The notes below the pieces were generated by a model. That model searched no databases. It was not told the DNA's origin and saw only the letters and a program-made list of their open reading frames with translations. 23,977 nt of DNA from Saccoglossus kowalevskii (lineage: Eukaryota > Hemichordata > Enteropneusta > Harrimaniidae): positions 26,968-50,944 of the forward strand of contig NW_003108595.1 of the NCBI RefSeq assembly GCF_000003605.2, read 5' to 3'. Below are positions 1 to 9,800 of the stretch, one piece after another. The position numbers and the translations under genes are program-made. Positions within the stretch are counted from its first letter, which is position 1. Every line of letters starts with the position of its first letter.

Positions 1-690
1 TCAAGTACTAATCATCGCATTTCAATGAAACTTGGTACATAGATCCTTTAGGACTATGCAGAGACTGATTAGTTTCAGGGTAGATAATTGTGCATATTAA
101 TTACTAATTTGCATAATTATTTTTCAGCTTTTCTACTAATATCTAAAGTACTAATCATCACATTTCAATGAATCTAAAATTATGCAGAGACCCAATTAGT
201 TTTTGGTAAATATTTGTGCATATTAATCACCTAATTTGCATAATTAACCAATTTCCAACTTTCACACTGATATCTCAGGTACTACGGTAATCATCACATA
301 TCAATGAATGTTTATACATGGATGCTGTAGGACAATAGACAGACCTGGATAATTGTGGGTTAAAATCTGTACATATTAATTACCCAATTTGCATAATTAA
401 CCAATTTTAAGCTTTCACACTGATATCTAAAGTACTAATTTCCATTTTAATGAAACTTAGTACAAAGATGCTCTGGGACAATGTACAAACCTAATTAGTT
501 TGGGGTAAAACTCTGTTCATATTATTTCCCCAATTAGCATAATAATTCATAATTTTTTGGTTCTAATCACATTTCAATTAAACTTGGTACATAGAGTTTT
601 TGTTACATTGTGCAGACCTCATTAGTTTTACAATCAAATCTGTTCATGTTAATTTTCTGATTTGCATAATTAGTTTTCAGCTAAGTAATT
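1..690. repeat. Degenerate tandem repeat, about five units of 127-153 bp
   Basis: The core ATTTGCATAATTA or a close variant recurs with its GCATAA starting near 111, 238, 391, 537 and 664. Each unit also carries variants of TGAAACTTGGTACATAGATG, of CTGATATCTAAAGTACTAAT and of a CATATTAATTA stretch. The units are diverged and vary in length, so this is an old array. It lies inside the PSMD8 intron that precedes the exon at 1716, and no coding exon is visible in it. The same family occurs in reverse orientation at 11818-12138 and, more weakly, near 9055-9200. Position 691-833 holds nothing recognisable. Confidence 0.85.
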
Positions 691-1152
691 TCAAATTATA
701 TTTAATGTGTCTCCAATACTCTTAGCACATGGGAGTTCTTTCTAAGCTTTCTTTGATTTGAATTTTCATGCCTATAGTAATGTTGAAGTGCCACAGTGGT
801 CACACTTAATATGGGTCCAATATGGGTCCCATGCAGTGTTCGAAATTAACGTCAGTCCGTCGGCCTCACGCCGACAGTGGGTGTAAAGGGCCTAGAGCTG
901 TGAAAAACCATCAGTCCTTGTGACCGACCATAAATTTATATTTAAAAAAAACGTTCCATTATTTAGTATGATTGTAAGACCAAATATATAATAAATATCG
1001 ATAGTAACTCCAGAATTGTTTCAAAATTGCGTTTTCTTGCACGTTTGATCAACAAATGGCATCACTCATCGACCTGGGCATACAAGTCATAATTCAAGCT
1101 TGCCGAATGATCGCGAAATGCGCCGAACGTGGAAACTGTAACAAACTATCTG

Positions 1153-1201
1153 ATTGGTTGTAGGCCGATCAAGCCTCCGATTCAAACCAATAGAATTTGC
1201 G
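1153..1201 (+). promoter_or_regulatory. Pair of CCAAT boxes inside the hAT-like element
   Basis: ATTGG at 1153-1157 (inverted CCAAT) and CCAAT at 1197-1201 sit about 150-200 bp ahead of the short acidic reading frame. The stretch from about 1040 to 1270 is richer in CpG than its surroundings. This resembles a compact promoter carried by the transposon. Whether it works is inferred only. Confidence 0.35.
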
Positions 1202-1347
1202 CTTACATTTTATGTTCTGCCATCTTTGATTTGCATCAAACACGCTGAAAACTACACAAGAAAGGCGTGACAAACAGTAAGAATACGAACGGTCTAGGCG
1301 TAAACCACGCACATTCCAAATTAGCTGGCAGGCGGAGTTCAAAATGC

Positions 1348-1482
1348 ATGTCAGATTCAGAGTCGGCCAGTGATCATGACAGTGTTTTTTCTGAAGATTT
1401 TGATGAGTTTAGTGACGATGAAAGAAATGATGATGACCTCTTTGAGGCTGCAGATAATATATCTGATTAATTAGTAAATAAA
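1348..1482 (+). pseudogene. Short acidic reading frame with poly(A) signal inside the hAT-like element
   Basis: The frame from the ATG at 1348 runs 40 codons to the TAA at 1468-1470. It is almost all Ser, Asp and Glu (for example DEFSDDERNDDDLFEAADN). It is open upstream to at least 1267 without another ATG. An AATAAA follows at 1477-1482. I do not recognise the product. An acidic tail, a stop and a poly(A) signal near the 3' end of a hAT element would fit the last remnant of an element-encoded protein. A captured host exon is the alternative. No protein domain can be assigned. Confidence 0.4.
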
Positions 1483-1715
1483 GATTTTGCAATTGCAAGC
1501 TTGTATTATCCGTTTAGTCTTTGTTTGTTAAATATCAGGGCCTACAGTTAGCTAGAAGGACCTACAGTTTCAATTTGACATAGGTCCTTCGGGCCTTTTA
1601 TGATTTTCAGTTAATTTCGAACACTGGTCCCATGCGACATAAACACAGCATGTCAAATACCTGTCTGCTACGTTTGTCCAAATATTTTTACATGTACCTA
1701 CATTTAATAAAACAG

Positions 1716-3676
1716 GTGATATCCTTGAAATTGGTGCACAGTGGAGTATAGCCACAAAAGATATCCCTTCATTTGAACGTTACATGGCACAGTTGAAAAT
1801 ATATTACCTGGATTTTAAGTAAGTACTCAATATTCATTAATCTCTACAATCTGACTTGTGAGCAGAATCAAAATGTTGAACTGTTGTATCTTTGAAAAAT
1901 AATGTAGTATTTTTTTTTTACTTTTAACAGGAATGATTTGCCTGAGTCAGCTTACAAATATCAGTTACTTGGTCTTAATCTTCTCTGTTTGCTGTCACAA
2001 AATAGACTTGCTGAATTCCATACAGTAAGTTACATTCTGCAGTATATAATGTCATTTCATGTACTTGACTCATATACGTTGTATCTCTAGAAAAATCACC
2101 TGCCCACATGTAGAAGCTGTGTAAAGACTGGTGGATAAAATAAATCTAGGTTCTTTCAATTTGACTGAAACTACTGCCTCACTGCAGTAAAGTTTTGAAT
2201 AATGTTCGTTCATAATTGGCCCAAGCTACTAAAAATAGAACAGACGTGGCCATACTCGGGACGTGAAACAAATGTGGAAATGGTGTTCAACTGATAGAAT
2301 ACATGTATACGTATTTTCAAACTCCCTGTGTTCTTCCATTTTGCCTAATTTTATTGTAAATGCCATAAAAAGTTTCAATATTTATTACGGTATTACTACA
2401 GAATTCATTTTTTTAGCAACAGTGGCTGAAACAAGAATACAAAATGACAACAAATCAAAATTAGACGATTTTTTTATTTATGTGATCTTCTCCAGCTCTA
2501 TTTGCATGTCGAAACTTAGGTTATTTCATTTGTGGTGGAGTGTATGTAGGGTTGAAGAAAATAAACTGTACTGTAAGAACAAAAATTACCATGTACATCA
2601 ACAAATATTCTCACAGAAATAAACAAATTATTTAATACCTGGTAGTATTTGTCCAGCCTAAACAAGCACTTATCTTTGAACATGCTGTGGTGTTTGTATT
2701 ATTGACACAATGTTTACAATTCGTTGCAATTTTATGATTCAATCAATACGAAATCAACATGTTCCTAGTTTACCAACTTTGGCTAATAAATTGAATTTTG
2801 TGAGCAATTTTTTAGATTACATAATAAGTGATATCATCATTATCAGAGTTTGAATATTCTTCTGGTGTGGTACAGAATTTACAAACTAAAATACAGCCTG
2901 CCGCCTGCCCAGTATTATCTTCTCATCATGGAAGAATGTAATACTTATTACACCCATGTATTTAATTTCTTTTTACTTTACACATTCCATAGGAACTAGA
3001 ATTACTGCCATCAAAAGAGATCCATAGTAATATTTATATCAAACATCCAGTCTCAATGGAACAGTATTTAATGGAAGGTAGTTATAATAAGGTATGTCTG
3101 TTTGTGGATTTCTCAACTGGTATTGTGAAAGGGCAATTAATTAATGAAAAAGTATTGTTTTATGTCACATCTATAGTTTTATCTTTACATACTCATGGGT
3201 TAGCAATATCTCAGCTACCGTAATTGACTTTTACATTGTAGGTATTTTTAGCCAAAGGTAATGTGCCAGCAGAGAGTTACAACTATTTTATTGATATATT
3301 ACTGGGAACAATAAGAGATGAGATTGCAGCATGTACTGAGAAGGCATACGAGAAAATAGCTTTCAGTGAGGCAGCCAGGATGTTATTTTACCAGAAACAG
3401 AAAGAAATGAAAGAATATGCAACAAAGGTAAGAGTCAACTCCCTCTGGGATTGTATTACCCATGAATAAATTCATCTGAATGGCATTCATTCAAGAAATT
3501 ACACTACCCTGGATTGTAAACATATTTTCTTTTATTGGCAGAGAGGATGGTCTTTGGGCAGTGACAACTATTTTCATTTCCTGAATGAAGAGAAAGAAAC
3601 AGAAGAAACAATACCATCAACTGAATTAGCACAGCAAGCTATAGTATATGCAAGAGAATTAGAAATGATTGTATAA
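1716..3676 (+). CDS. PSMD8: 26S proteasome non-ATPase regulatory subunit 8 (Rpn12), 3' five exons; partial at 5' side
   Basis: This is a subunit of the 19S regulatory particle lid, whose incorporation completes lid assembly before docking on the proteasome base. The exons are 1716-1818, 1931-2024, 2993-3091, 3242-3427 and 3542-3676 (stop TAA at 3674). All introns have GT-AG ends and the phases agree. The translation gives about 205 residues that match the C-terminal part of animal PSMD8 almost without gaps. Landmarks are [76 protein letters not shown] and the C-terminus [19 protein letters not shown]. This part carries the CSN8/PSMD8/EIF3K-type PCI fold. The first exon begins inside a codon (xGT, probably Arg). 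The N-terminal exons are not found between 1 and 1715, so they lie left of the window. The introns at 2025-2992 and 3092-3241 show no coding exons. Confidence 0.97.
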
Positions 3677-3871
3677 GTGCTATTACTACCTGTACACCTT
3701 AATAGTTTCCCATAACAACTTTATCCATTGAACTGCTGCGAGAGACTAAGCTTTTCAGCTCAGTAGTTTTTGTGACTAGTTAGGTATATGCAAATTCAGA
3801 GTGGATGTAAAAACAGTGTAAACCCTGCTTGTATCTTGTAGGTTTGTGTATACTCTTTTATGAATATTGAC

Positions 3872-3877
3872 AGTAAA
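3872..3877 (+). terminator. Candidate PSMD8 poly(A) signal (AGTAAA variant)
   Basis: AGTAAA, a known minor variant of the AATAAA signal, occurs 195 bases after the PSMD8 stop codon. A T- and GT-rich stretch follows within 50 bases. No canonical AATAAA lies between the stop at 3676 and this point. This implies a 3' UTR of about 0.2 kb. Confidence 0.45.
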
Positions 3878-3899
3878 GTTATTTCAGTTTTCAAAAGCC

Positions 3900-4690
3900 T
3901 GCTTTGAATGTATGAATGTATTCATTTTTGAAAACTAAAATTGATGAAAGGGACAACTCTAAAATCGAACATCTGAGGGACCCCACACCCCCTAAAAGTT
4001 AGATAACACTGCATGGCTTGAGCCACCATCTTTATCCTGTTGTCGTTTGTTTGAAATTATTGATAACATGAGTTTGCAAGATTGATGTATTATGGTGTTT
4101 GAGACAGATGCATATTTTGTCCTAATAGTATGGGAGCTAAGCTGACATGTCAAACTGAGAAATGCACTTGGGAGTGCAGGAAATTCAAATTTGATGTGTA
4201 AAATGATGAGTGCAAATGATGGGACTAACTCCATGGAGTTTTAAGTAGATAATTCAGAGTCTGGTTACTGAGATGGAAACTGCAACGATTCTAATGGCGA
4301 GTCGCTGCGTGGTAGCATCCGAAGATTACTCAAATGAGGATTGCGCTTGTCCATGGTGTTGCAGGGGTGGGGGGGTTCCGGAGAAGTTTTACAGAGAGTG
4401 GTGTCAACAAAGCCACAAAGTTTGTTAGATGAACCTAGAAATCTAGTACTTTCCCATTACCGGTAATGTTTGTTAAGAACAAATACTAAACGTAAACCAT
4501 CTGCTATTGAAGATTAGTGACAAGCCAAAATGTATTATTACTCAGTTAGTGTTTCTAATATTTAAGTCAACACTACTATAATCTGGCTTATCAAATGTAT
4601 CACCCAGCGGAGCTGTTGGTATGGGGGGGTCTCTCCAGCATCGTCCGTCCTGCGTGAAGTTTTCCTTCAAAAGTACTTGACCAATTACAT
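3900..4690. other. Intergenic DNA between the convergent PSMD8 and PCMT1 genes
   Basis: No exon with splice signals or recognisable protein similarity is visible on either strand. Two short G-runs occur (about 4367-4377 and 4622-4629), along with the perfect palindrome CATTACCGGTAATG near 4455-4468. The stretch from about 4600 reads like the entry into the repeat that follows. Confidence 0.5.
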
Positions 4691-4985
4691 TCATATTTGT
4701 ACCAAAGATGGGGTGGTCCTCTGTCAGATTTGTTAAATTCGTGTCAAAATATGGAAATTTAGTGAATATTCCTAAACTGTAACTCAGATTGTTTTCATAT
4801 TTGCAGCAAGGATACGTAGGGTGGTCCTGTCAGATTTGTTAAATTCGTCTCAAAATATGCAAATTTAGATTTGTCATTTTTGGTAAAAAAAAAATTTTCG
4901 ACTGCAAGTCCAAATGCTTTGATATTTGCAGCAATGGTCCTCTGTCAGATTGTTAAAAATGTTTGTCAAAATATGCAAATTTAGA
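4691..4985. repeat. Three-copy tandem repeat, period about 105-125 bp
   Basis: Three copies begin near 4691, 4796 and 4920. Each has CATATTTG followed by CAGCAA or a variant, then GGTCCTCTGTCAGATT, TTAAATTCGTGTC, and AAAATATGCAAATTTAG. Spacers differ and contain A-runs. No coding function is visible, and the small reading frames crossing it look incidental. The next 200 bases are unique sequence. Confidence 0.8.
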
Positions 4986-5225
4986 TTTTTAGTAAAAAAA
5001 TGTTATTTTCGACAACTTGTTCGAAACCGTCAACCACAATGCCACTTTACCGATTCTTGTTCCATAATGAAGACAGCGGAGCTATTTCGACAGTCAGGTC
5101 GCTTGTTTGTGGTCAATCCCCAATTTCCTACTTGGGGTTTCAAGACATCAAGACACAGCAAATCAACCACTGCCTGTGTACGAGTACCGCCCCATTGAGA
5201 TGCATTTCATTATTTACTGAGGTTA

Positions 5226-5373
5226 GGGATAATTTGAAATTTTACAGTGACCAAATATATTTGGGGGGGGGGGGCTATTTTTTTTTGAACAAAGGCACAA
5301 CTCTAAAGGTTAGCCCATTGAGTTACATTTTAATCAATATTAAATGAAGCCAAGTAAAATTTCAAATTGTCCC
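5226..5373. repeat. Inverted repeat (20-bp arms) around a G12 and T9 tract
   Basis: GGGATAATTTGAAATTTTAC at 5226-5245 is matched in reverse complement by 5354-5373 with one mismatch. The 108-base centre contains twelve G at 5263-5274, then a run of nine T at 5278-5286. It may be the remains of a small inverted-repeat transposon. I see no clear target-site duplication. Confidence 0.6.
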
Positions 5374-6129
5374 TGGGGAGTGAGTGATTAATCTGTGGTG
5401 CATCTCAGGTTGACACCTCTGTTTATACGATAACACAAACTCTTGATTTAGGCATCAAATTAGTAGCTTTATTGGACTAGTTATGAATGATAGATAATGA
5501 TTGAAAAAAAAATCTTTGTGCAATTCTGCCACCTACATATGTACATCAGGTGGGATATCAAATTACAGCCAAAGCAGCAAATCAACATGTGCTTTGCTGT
5601 TTATATAAATTAAATAGTAAAGCAAAGGGAATACTACATATGGCACTGGCTATCAGCAAATTATAAATCACTGTGTTTACTGTTCGGTTTACTATGAACA
5701 AAAACAAATCAATATACATATTACTCATATACTGCATTTAGTAAATGGTTAATATTTACAAAAAATAATTTAATTAATGATAGTATTTGAAACCACATTA
5801 ACTGCCAAGTTTTTAGAAAGAGGTATCAATGTACCAAGCATTAATAATATTAGTACCTGGTGATGCCATACAAAGCACTATACAATAACATGCTTGATTG
5901 GTATTTTCAGTCTAGACTCTAGAGGGCGCTATAATTTTTCATCAGAATATAAATTGTCAATAGAAACACAATATCCATCCCTACATGGTTTGATAGTCAC
6001 TATTAGCTGGTTCACAATTGTAAGAAACGGCAAACTACATATATTAGTTTCTCGAGCCAAGATAGCACTGTTAGTATCTGAGCTGATTTACAACTTGTGT
6101 GACATGTACCACCCAGAAATACTTTAATT
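5374..6129. other. Intergenic DNA, no gene seen
   Basis: This AT-rich sequence has scattered short open frames but no splice-supported exon or recognisable product. The only notable site is the CTCF-like motif at 5916-5930, listed separately. On the - strand this DNA lies downstream of PCMT1, and AATAAA-type signals occur here. Confidence 0.45.
5916..5930 (+). promoter_or_regulatory. CTCF-like core motif (candidate)
   Basis: ACTCTAGAGGGCGCT fits 13 of the 15 positions of the classical core CCASYAGRKGGCRSY, including the whole AGRKGGCRSY part. CTCF is present across bilaterian animals. The match is by eye, and occupancy is unknown. Confidence 0.3.
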
Positions 6130-6135
6130 TTTATT
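6130..6135 (-). terminator. Candidate PCMT1 poly(A) signal
   Basis: On the - strand this reads AATAAA, about 680 bases after the PCMT1 stop codon. Nearer variants (ATTAAA) occur at 6640-6650. Either could define the end of the 3' UTR, and the sequence alone does not decide. Confidence 0.35.
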
Positions 6136-6813
6136 TCACAACCATCAATTATAGTCGCTGCATTATTCAGTTGCTTCATTATTTCTTACGGCACATGTTC
6201 CATGCACCTCACATCGACACACACCTTGACACAAAAGAGAATGTTAAATAAGTCATTCGCTTATTGCCATGCACAACGATATCTCTTTAAATTTACACAA
6301 CAGGAAAAGAGAAACATCAATTAAACACCATCTATAAAAACTAACTTCTACCTAGCCATTAAGTAAAAAATGAAATCAGCCAATAGCAGAAATATTACAA
6401 AAAGTTTGTACAACTGTATATAATGTTATTATATAAATTAAATATCAGCTGTAAAGCTAAGCTACGTAATCCAAACACAATTGGTAATCCAATGATCAAT
6501 CAGTTTTTAAGCTAGTTTGATCACATATCCCTCTACAGTACTCAATCTTGAATGCAGAATGAACAATTACCAGGCCTACCACATACTATCTTATTTGAAA
6601 TACCAGTTGGAATAAGGATCCTTTGATTTTCCAACTTGTTTTAATTTAATACTTACCATACTAAAATTATAATTTCCAGATATATAGTAAAATTTGCACC
6701 ATTAAAGAGTGTTGCAGAGGTTTCATATGAATTCAAACTGAAAAACCCAGGTTTTAAAATTATGTTACGAGTGCTACACCAAAAAATCAAACGTTCTTTG
6801 ACAAATATAAAAA

Positions 6814-9800
6814 TTATTTGAACCTTCCGGACCACTGTTTTTCTTTACTGGTTAATGGAACATAGATCACACCCATCAAATTCTTTTTTACAATACTGCC
6901 ATCATCCAGTTTGTCATGCTGTTCCAACATCTGATTGTTTCCCTGAGGCCCAACAGGAATTATCAGACGACCACCTGGTTTCAACTGGTCGAGAAGCTAT
7001 GTATAAATCAAACAAAGCTGTAATCATCAGTTGTATGTATGATGTCATTAAATATAGTGAAATGATTGCTGGGAATGTTGCAATACTGTAGATACTGTTT
7101 TGTCCTCGATTAAAATGACTGCCATCTTCAGTCGAATCACACGCACATGCATATATAATGATATGATATCAGATGTGAAGTTGAACGTGATTGGACCAAA
7201 CATGTGTGAGATATGGATGGAAGAACAAACACAGAACTCAATCCTCCATTTTCAGACTTTGTCCGAAAGAGGACTATACATCAGTCCAGTATGTCAGAGA
7301 AAGTACATCAGACAAATGAAGAGACAGACATGCAGAACCCAAGTTCCTGTTTTAGACTACGTACAAACAAGAGCTGATAATAAAGATACTTGTAGCAGTA
7401 AGAGTTGTGTACTTACAGCCTGTGGGACTTGCTCTGCTGCAGCACCAACATGTATTGCATCAAACGGGGCTTCTTCAAGAAAACCTTTCCTACCATCTCC
7501 AGCTGATAGAAGTAATGATGGTATATGATTATTATTCATGATCAAGAATATTAAATACAATAAAAGCAACTTTAGGACGGATGATGAACACCTAACAGAT
7601 ATACTAAAAGGTAAAAATGGCAAAACAATCATTGAGCTAGAAAAATTCATCCACACTTGTTTCAAATTACGAAACGAAAAAAAATCCTAAAATGACAGAT
7701 CCCACTCTGAGATACAGTTTAAATAAAGATTATGATTATATTGTAATTTACAATTTAACACAGTTTTCACCAAATTAAAGCAGTATTGCCACTGGTAGGT
7801 TACAATAGCACTGAAAACATTTAAATCTGTGAAAAACTCAATATTGAGCACCTTGTCACATTAGAACACTTTTCTTTCTTAACACACAATGTGATAACAT
7901 AGCTCATGACGGAAGTAGAATCCTATCACTGATCCCAAACAGTTGCTCAAGCTCAAATGTCATGAAATGGTTTTGTGGCATTTTGGGCTATTATCACACA
8001 CTAAATTAGGTATTACTACAAACTGGAAATGTAATATGTGACTTGAAACAGCTTGAAACAACACCTATGATGAACTACTTTTCATACAAGCAATCACAAA
8101 AATACAAAGAAAGCCATTTTCTACAAGAATTAAACTCGTGGACTAGATGCTGTCTATTATCATGAGATTGAATAATCTATGAATAATAGACTGGAGGGCT
8201 GTAGGTGGGCTTCACTCACGGGTCAGTCTATGTATGCGAGTTTCCATGGTAATGTACTGAAGTCATGGAGACAGCCAATCAGTGATACCGCAGAATTCAC
8301 CAGGTCATTCTTGAGTGCACTGGGAATGGTACTCATATCTCATAGAATCCTGGTGGCATAGATTGATCCCAAATTAGCAGTTTTTCAGATTCATCAGAAT
8401 GGGAACTAGACTAAGTACTTTTAACATGTCCACACAAGTTAACCTATAAAATTTGAAACATACGGTATACAACTAAAACACCTTTATATTCATTTTTATT
8501 CACAAACATATGCACATACACATTATACGTGTACACTCACCTAATAATTTTAACCTTCCAGATTCAACAAGTTGAGAATGTGTTCTATTTACATTTTTCT
8601 TAGATTCTTCTACAATTTCTGGAATATGATCAATACCAATAGCTTTACCAGTTTCACCACACTGATGGAATAACATATTCATGTGTATCAATAACACTGT
8701 CACTACAAGTCTACCATAAAAACTTGCAGTATTAATTTGTGGCAGTAAAAATAATAATTGAATATGACATAATAAGATACAAATATAAATTATTTTTTTG
8801 TGTTTTTTTCAGATGAAAACAAATACATGTACAGACAGATGTAATATTTGTCATGATATGACAGAGCATCAACAGGTTCAGCAAGAATCCCCACACACTA
8901 TGACTGTGTTGTTGCAATGAATCTTTGTAAACAAGTGCACAAATATGCCAATAAAATAACACTGTGAAATCCAAGATAGACATTCAAAAAACTTGGTACT
9001 CTTGTTTTCACCCAAAAAAATATAATCACATAACATATAGAGATTTGTAACAAAAGCTAATTAGGTCTTCTATTCATGATGTAATAGCTGTGTACCAGGT
9101 TTCATTATGATCCAGTCAGTGGCATTTGAGATATTGGTGGAACAAGATTTGACACACTGACATACATCGGTATAAAATTTCCTCTGGTTTGTGCTTTGTA
9201 CACATGGGAGCCAAATAAAGAGAGTCTAACATAATGTATCACATATTAACACTAGAGATTTTTATGAGCTGTAAACAACTCTCATCATAAATTTACATGA
9301 TTTAATTACATGTATCTGAGAGTGTTCACAGAAGTCGTTGTGTTCCCTGTCTAACAGTTTTCCCAGAATCATAAGACATTGCACTTACCATTAGAGCCAT
9401 GCACACTGTCAAATAGCCAGTGCCAGATCCAACATCCAATGCTTTACTGCCTTCATGCAAATGATTTGATAGTAATTCCAAAGCATGGGCATGCTGTTCA
9501 GGGTGAAAAAAATGATACGATAAGTAATTTACTATACTCGTTTCCAGTCTCTTACCATTGGGCTTCTGTGACTCAGCCTCGGGCTCCAGAAGAGTGCTTG
9601 GCAAGTCGCTTGTGACGACAGACTGGGGAAACTGGGTCATAGTGCTGTGACTGTCAATCATTCCAAGTTGTGAATAATGATAATGTTATCAAAATAGCAT
9701 GTATCTGTCAATAACTGGTCAGCGGTGTGATTGGCTGTCAGTACACAAAAGAGATACAAAACTCTGGCACAACCCACTGCCGCAAAGTGATACCGTGACA

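Larger units (their letters stand above)
834..1626 (+). mobile_element. Non-autonomous hAT-like DNA transposon (793 bp)
   Basis: The ends form a perfect 17-bp terminal inverted repeat, CAGTGTTCGAAATTAAC, at 834-850 and reversed at 1610-1626. The 8 bases outside each end are identical (GTCCCATG at 826-833 and 1627-1634), so they are a target-site duplication. An 8-bp duplication and a terminal CAG are typical of the hAT superfamily. Inside each end are short subterminal motifs (CAGTCCGTCGG and CAGTCCTTGTGACC on the left; GGACCTACAG and GGTCCTTCGGGCC on the right). No transposase domain is visible. The interior holds a promoter-like stretch with two CCAAT boxes, a short acidic reading frame and an AATAAA signal, which suggests an internally deleted copy. 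It lies in a PSMD8 intron. Confidence 0.85.

Noticed and set aside
1-1715. Missing N-terminal exons of PSMD8
   Set aside because: No segment matches the conserved N-terminal region on the + strand here. The DNA is repeat and transposon, so these exons must lie further left.
2263-2622. 119-codon + strand frame inside a PSMD8 intron
   Set aside because: It is AT-rich with biased Ile/Phe/Lys composition and no recognisable domain. It lies entirely between two confirmed exons.
6814-6850. Possible alternative RDEL-type C-terminus of PCMT1
   Set aside because: The weak GT in the last codons lacks a consensus donor, and no downstream exon encoding such a tail was found.
7020-7040. Further CTGATGA strings on either strand (also near 15890 and 19340)
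   Set aside because: None is followed by a stem II helix and GAAA, so they do not form hammerhead folds.
7100-7528. 142-codon + strand frame
   Set aside because: It overlaps PCMT1 exon 6 on the opposite strand, and the apparent sequence is a shadow of that exon plus intron.
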